DNA from: Betaproteobacteria bacterium LSUCC0117
GTDB lineage: Bacteria; Pseudomonadota; Gammaproteobacteria; Burkholderiales; Burkholderiaceae_C
NCBI GenBank assembly: GCA_030441535.1
Contig: JAUJFZ010000004.1
Location: 291,804 to 355,803, forward strand
Direction of reading: 5' to 3'
DNA length: 64,000 nt
Position numbers and translations under genes: made by a program. Shown here piece after piece: positions 59,195-64,000 of this stretch (the stretch's first letter is position 1; the number at the start of each line of letters is the position of its first letter). The notes beneath the pieces are model-generated. The model was not told where the DNA came from. It saw only the letters and a program-made list of their open reading frames with translations, and searched no databases.

Positions 59195-59836
59195 TCAGCC
59201 GCGGCTGCCAAACAGGCCTTGCCACCAGCCTTTTATGAGTTGCCAGAAGATTGCCAATCCGTTGATCTCTTTGGCAATTTTGGGCGCATCTGACGCGGTT
59301 GTTGACGCTGCGCCCGTTGTTGTGCCGGTCGGCTCCGCTGCGCCAGACTGACCTGCGGCGCTCCCTGCGGGCGCGGGAAGTGTCAAAGCCGTTTGACGGA
59401 AATTCTCTACAAACTGTCCCAGAATCATTTCAGAAACCTGAACCATCATGCGACCGCCGAATTGGGCAAACTTACCGTTAACAATCACGGCGGCCGACCC
59501 GTTGAGCACGCAGTGTGCGGGGTTTGTCGGATCGGCAACGATCGCCGCAGACAGGTCCATCGATGCCGAGGACCCACCTTTGTCTGCACCTTTACCACGC
59601 AACACCACCGTTCGGTTTTCGGTGTTCGTGTCGACTACATCGACGGTTCCGCCAAACTGCGCCACTGCCGGCCCCACTTTAACCTTGACGGCTCCTTTGT
59701 AGCTGGTATCGCTTAGTTGCTCTAGGATTTCAGCGCCCGGCATACAGCCCGCCGTCGCTTTGAGATCGCTTAACAACGCCCAAGCCCGGTCGGCATCAAC
59801 GTCTAGTGGGTATTGCTTGTCGAGTTTGACTTCCAT
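59195..59836 (-). CDS. coxG: CoxG-like SRPBCC protein (CO dehydrogenase membrane anchoring)
   Basis: CoxG helps recruit CO dehydrogenase to the inner face of the cytoplasmic membrane. Residues about 1-150 form the SRPBCC/CoxG domain with PLDVDADRAWALLSDL (about 9-24), AGCMPGAE (about 29-36) and GGRMMVQVSEMILGQF. A Gly/Ala/Thr-rich linker of about 40 residues follows, then a hydrophobic, tryptophan-rich C terminus (AIFWQLIKGWWQGLFG) suited to membrane insertion. It has 213 residues and starts 27 bases after coxL. The ribosome binding site is weak. Confidence 0.88.
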   Translation of the reverse strand: MEVKLDKQYPLDVDADRAWALLSDLKATAGCMPGAEILEQLSDTSYKGAVKVKVGPAVAQFGGTVDVVDTNTENRTVVLRGKGADKGGSSASMDLSAAIVADPTNPAHCVLNGSAAVIVNGKFAQFGGRMMVQVSEMILGQFVENFRQTALTLPAPAGSAAGQSGAAEPTGTTTGAASTTASDAPKIAKEINGLAIFWQLIKGWWQGLFGSRG

Positions 59837-59863
59837 AATGGTTCAGTTTCTTTCAGTAAATGG

Positions 59864-62275
<2,412 letters not shown>

Positions 62276-62303
62276 TCGTTTGTCTCCTGGTGTTTGGGCG
62301 GTT

Positions 62304-62795
62304 TTAGGCGGTGGCAGTGGCTGCTTCTTGCAGTTTGCGCGCAGCGCTTTGGACCGCTTTCACGATGTTTTGGTACCCGGTGCAGCGGCATAAGTTACCG
62401 CTAATGCCCACTCGAATCTCCTCCTCTGTCGGGTTGGGATTCTCTTGAAGCAGTCGGTAGGAGCGCACCAACATGCCCGGCGTGCAGAAGCCACATTGCA
62501 GGCCGTGCTCTTGGTAGAACGCCTCTTGCACTGCGTGCAGCACACCTTTGTTCGCCAGGCCCTCAACGGTCAAAACCTCTGAGCCGTCACACTGGACGGC
62601 CAGATGGGTGCACGACTTGACGGATTGCCCGTCAATATCGACGGTGCAGGCGCCACAGTGGCTGGTCTCACAGCCGATGTGGGCCCCCGTGAGGTTCAAT
62701 TCTTCGCGCAGGTAATGGACTAAAAGGGTGCGGGGCTCGACGGCACTCTCGTGTACTTTGCCATTGACGGTGACGGAAATTAGTTTCTTTGCCAT
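62304..62795 (-). CDS. coxS: carbon monoxide dehydrogenase small subunit (two 2Fe-2S)
   Basis: This iron-sulfur subunit carries electrons from the Mo-Cu centre to the FAD of CoxM. The 163-residue protein has the plant-type cluster in GCETSHCGACTVDIDG (about 38-53) and the second cluster in QCGFCTPGM (about 100-108) plus NLCRCTGYQNI (about 135-145). The TSHCGACTVD wording resembles form I CoxS. AGGAGA lies before the ATG. It begins 12 bases after coxM and ends 28 bases before coxL, within one transcript. Confidence 0.95.
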   Translation of the reverse strand: MAKKLISVTVNGKVHESAVEPRTLLVHYLREELNLTGAHIGCETSHCGACTVDIDGQSVKSCTHLAVQCDGSEVLTVEGLANKGVLHAVQEAFYQEHGLQCGFCTPGMLVRSYRLLQENPNPTEEEIRVGISGNLCRCTGYQNIVKAVQSAARKLQEAATATA

Positions 62796-62807
62796 GTGCT
62801 TCTCCTG

Positions 62808-63671
62808 TTATGCGCAACGGGCCGCAGCGGCCTTTAATGCGCGTTTGACCATCTCTGACGCCATCGCCGTTTTGTACTCGACGTCTCCGCGCAAATCCTC
62901 AGCAGGGTCACAAATTGCTGCCGCAGCGCCTGCCGCCGCCGCGATGTTCGCGGCATCGAGCGACTTACCCAGCAGAGCGGCTTCCGCCTCATGGGCCCGC
63001 AATGCGGTTGGCGCCACGTTGGTCAAGGTGATGCGGATGTGGCTGATGCTGTCGCCGTTCTTGCGCATCACGACCGCGCAACCTGCAGTGGCCCAATCGC
63101 CGGTCTTACGCTTGAGCTTTTCATAGGCATAACCGGTGCCGTCGGGGAACGCAGGCGCGTGGATTTCACACAGAACCTCGTTCTCGGCCAGGGCGGTCAT
63201 GTAGGTGCCAAAGAAAAAGTCACTGGCGGCGACTGTACGGCGGCCTCCAGGGCCTTCCAGCACGAAGGTCGCGTCGATCGCCATGGCCAAGGCAGGGTGG
63301 TCGTTGCCGGGATCGCCGTGGGCGATGTCTCCGCCAATCGTGCCTCGATTACGAACCTGTGGGTCTGCAATCAATTTGGCCGCATCGCTAAGGAGCGGTA
63401 GCTTGGCCTGAATGATTGGAGAGTTGATGACCTCGTTTTCAACGGTCATGGCCCCAATGATGACTTGACCATTTTCCTCCCTCACACCACGGAGTTCTGG
63501 GATGCGGTTGATGTCGATGAGGTGTTCTGGTGCCGCAAACCGCAGCTTCATCATGGGGAGCAGGCTGTGGCCTCCCGCTAGCAATTTGGCGCTGTCACCG
63601 AGGTCGGTGAGCAACTTGATGGCCTCGCCGATGCTTTTCGGTGCATGGTATTCGAACCGTGGTGGGATCAT
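62808..63671 (-). CDS. coxM: carbon monoxide dehydrogenase medium subunit (FAD)
   Basis: The FAD-binding subunit of CO dehydrogenase passes electrons to the respiratory quinone pool. From ATG 63671 (AGGAGA upstream) it has 287 residues. FAD-contact segments are AGGHSLLPMMKLR (about 32-44) and TIGGDIAHGDPGND (about 110-123), followed by the CO dehydrogenase flavoprotein C-terminal domain. It is the first gene of the operon. A 21-base palindrome (63691-63711) starts 20 bases upstream of the ATG. A longer frame (to 63740) would read through that palindrome and is rejected. Confidence 0.94.
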   Translation of the reverse strand: MIPPRFEYHAPKSIGEAIKLLTDLGDSAKLLAGGHSLLPMMKLRFAAPEHLIDINRIPELRGVREENGQVIIGAMTVENEVINSPIIQAKLPLLSDAAKLIADPQVRNRGTIGGDIAHGDPGNDHPALAMAIDATFVLEGPGGRRTVAASDFFFGTYMTALAENEVLCEIHAPAFPDGTGYAYEKLKRKTGDWATAGCAVVMRKNGDSISHIRITLTNVAPTALRAHEAEAALLGKSLDAANIAAAAGAAAAICDPAEDLRGDVEYKTAMASEMVKRALKAAAARCA

Positions 63672-64000
63672 TGACGCGTCTCCTTGGATTGTTTGTCTAT
63701 GACAGACAAACAATGTACGAGGCTGTGTTGAACAAGTCAAAGTGAAAGCTAGACATTTTTATTCAAAAATTACATTAAAAAATAAATTTAGATATATGTT
63801 TTTATTTGTATATTTTTTAAATTATAAAAGTAGTTATCAAAAGCGTTAAGGGTAAGTCCTGTATCAGATTGTCAATTCACTTTCACACCTGCGACAAAAT
63901 TCACCATTCACAAGATCCTCCCCCGTTGTCACAAAACCGTCATATTCGGGAATTACAGTTCACCCTGATCACAACGATCTGAACCAAATTCAAAGAGGTA
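63672..64000. other. AT-rich upstream region of the cox operon
   Basis: No gene is supported in these 329 bases. They hold the palindrome at 63691-63711, then a strongly AT-rich block of about 95 bases (63750-63845) unlike the rest of the window, probably the coxM promoter region. Near the right edge are GTTCA (63958-63962)/TGAAC (63980-63984) and AAAGAGGTA, which resembles a ribosome binding site for a rightward gene just outside the window. Confidence 0.5.
63691..63711. promoter_or_regulatory. perfect 8-bp inverted repeat operator upstream of coxM
   Basis: GTTTGTCT (63691-63698) and AGACAAAC (63704-63711) are perfect inverted repeats around ATGAC. The 14-base core (63694-63707) recurs exactly upstream of TRAP system 2. 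It lies about 20 bases upstream of the coxM start, where a bound repressor would block transcription or an adjacent promoter. Confidence 0.75.

Overview
The window reads as chromosomal DNA of a betaproteobacterium, most likely of the order Burkholderiales. The DNA looks moderately GC-rich (judged by eye, not computed). The core block yhbY / rlmE-ftsH-folP-glmM has the arrangement seen in that group, and the accessory genes are typical of an environmental heterotroph: two TRAP transporters, a Rieske oxygenase, CaiB-type CoA transferase, three xanthine-dehydrogenase-family molybdenum enzymes and aerobic CO dehydrogenase. No rRNA, tRNA, CRISPR array, prophage or insertion sequence was seen.

Layout. 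1-3380 (-): dTDP-L-rhamnose operon rmlB-rmlD-rmlA-rmlC, with rmlC cut by the left edge. 3560-6213 (+): a two-gene, probably Tat-exported isoquinoline-oxidoreductase-like molybdoenzyme; its large subunit appears to start at a CTG codon. 6256-10941: aromatic and sugar-acid catabolism: a VanB-like reductase, a meta-pathway-type hydratase, a methyltransferase, a D-tartrate dehydratase and a VanA-like Rieske oxygenase. 11081-12502: a DUF3429 membrane protein and an orphan histidine kinase. 12499-21307: a quinate/shikimate catabolic unit. The (-) operon encodes type II dehydroquinase, an atypical shikimate/quinate dehydrogenase, an HPPD-like protein and a dehydroshikimate dehydratase barrel. A TetR regulator and a divergent TRAP operon (dctPQM, DapA-like, EamA) share a long palindromic operator. 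21276-25698: Gfo/Idh/MocA oxidoreductase, a second AroE, and MFS and EamA exporters. 25981-30810: a second TRAP operon with amidase and a 53-residue membrane peptide, closed by a strong terminator. 30910-33407: CoA transferase, HMG-CoA lyase and VOC protein. 33416-40266: an orphan form II CoxL-like large subunit, an old yellow enzyme, two esterases, a GST and a glutathione peroxidase. 40252-54709: mostly housekeeping genes (cysQ, yaeQ, an exonuclease/GIY-YIG fusion, pyrD, rpiA, prlC, yhbY, rlmE, ftsH, folP, glmM, GNAT). 54706-63671 (-): a form I aerobic carbon monoxide dehydrogenase operon coxM-coxS-coxL-coxG-coxD-coxE-xdhC/coxF-mocA, followed by a 2OG-Fe(II) oxygenase. 63672-64000: an AT-rich upstream region.

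How the parts fit. The quinate operon and the VanA/VanB-like pair would both deliver protocatechuate, but no ring-cleavage dioxygenase lies in the window. The CoxL at 59864-62275 carries the A-Y-R-C-S-F-R active-site loop of genuine CO dehydrogenase. The second CoxL-like protein (33416-35722) carries A-Y-R-G-A-G-R and has no small or medium subunit gene nearby. A near-identical palindrome (core TGTCTATGACAGAC) lies upstream of both the cox operon and the second TRAP/amidase operon, which suggests one regulator controls both. Start codons were chosen by Shine-Dalgarno (SD) position, family alignment from memory and avoidance of operators. No database search was run.
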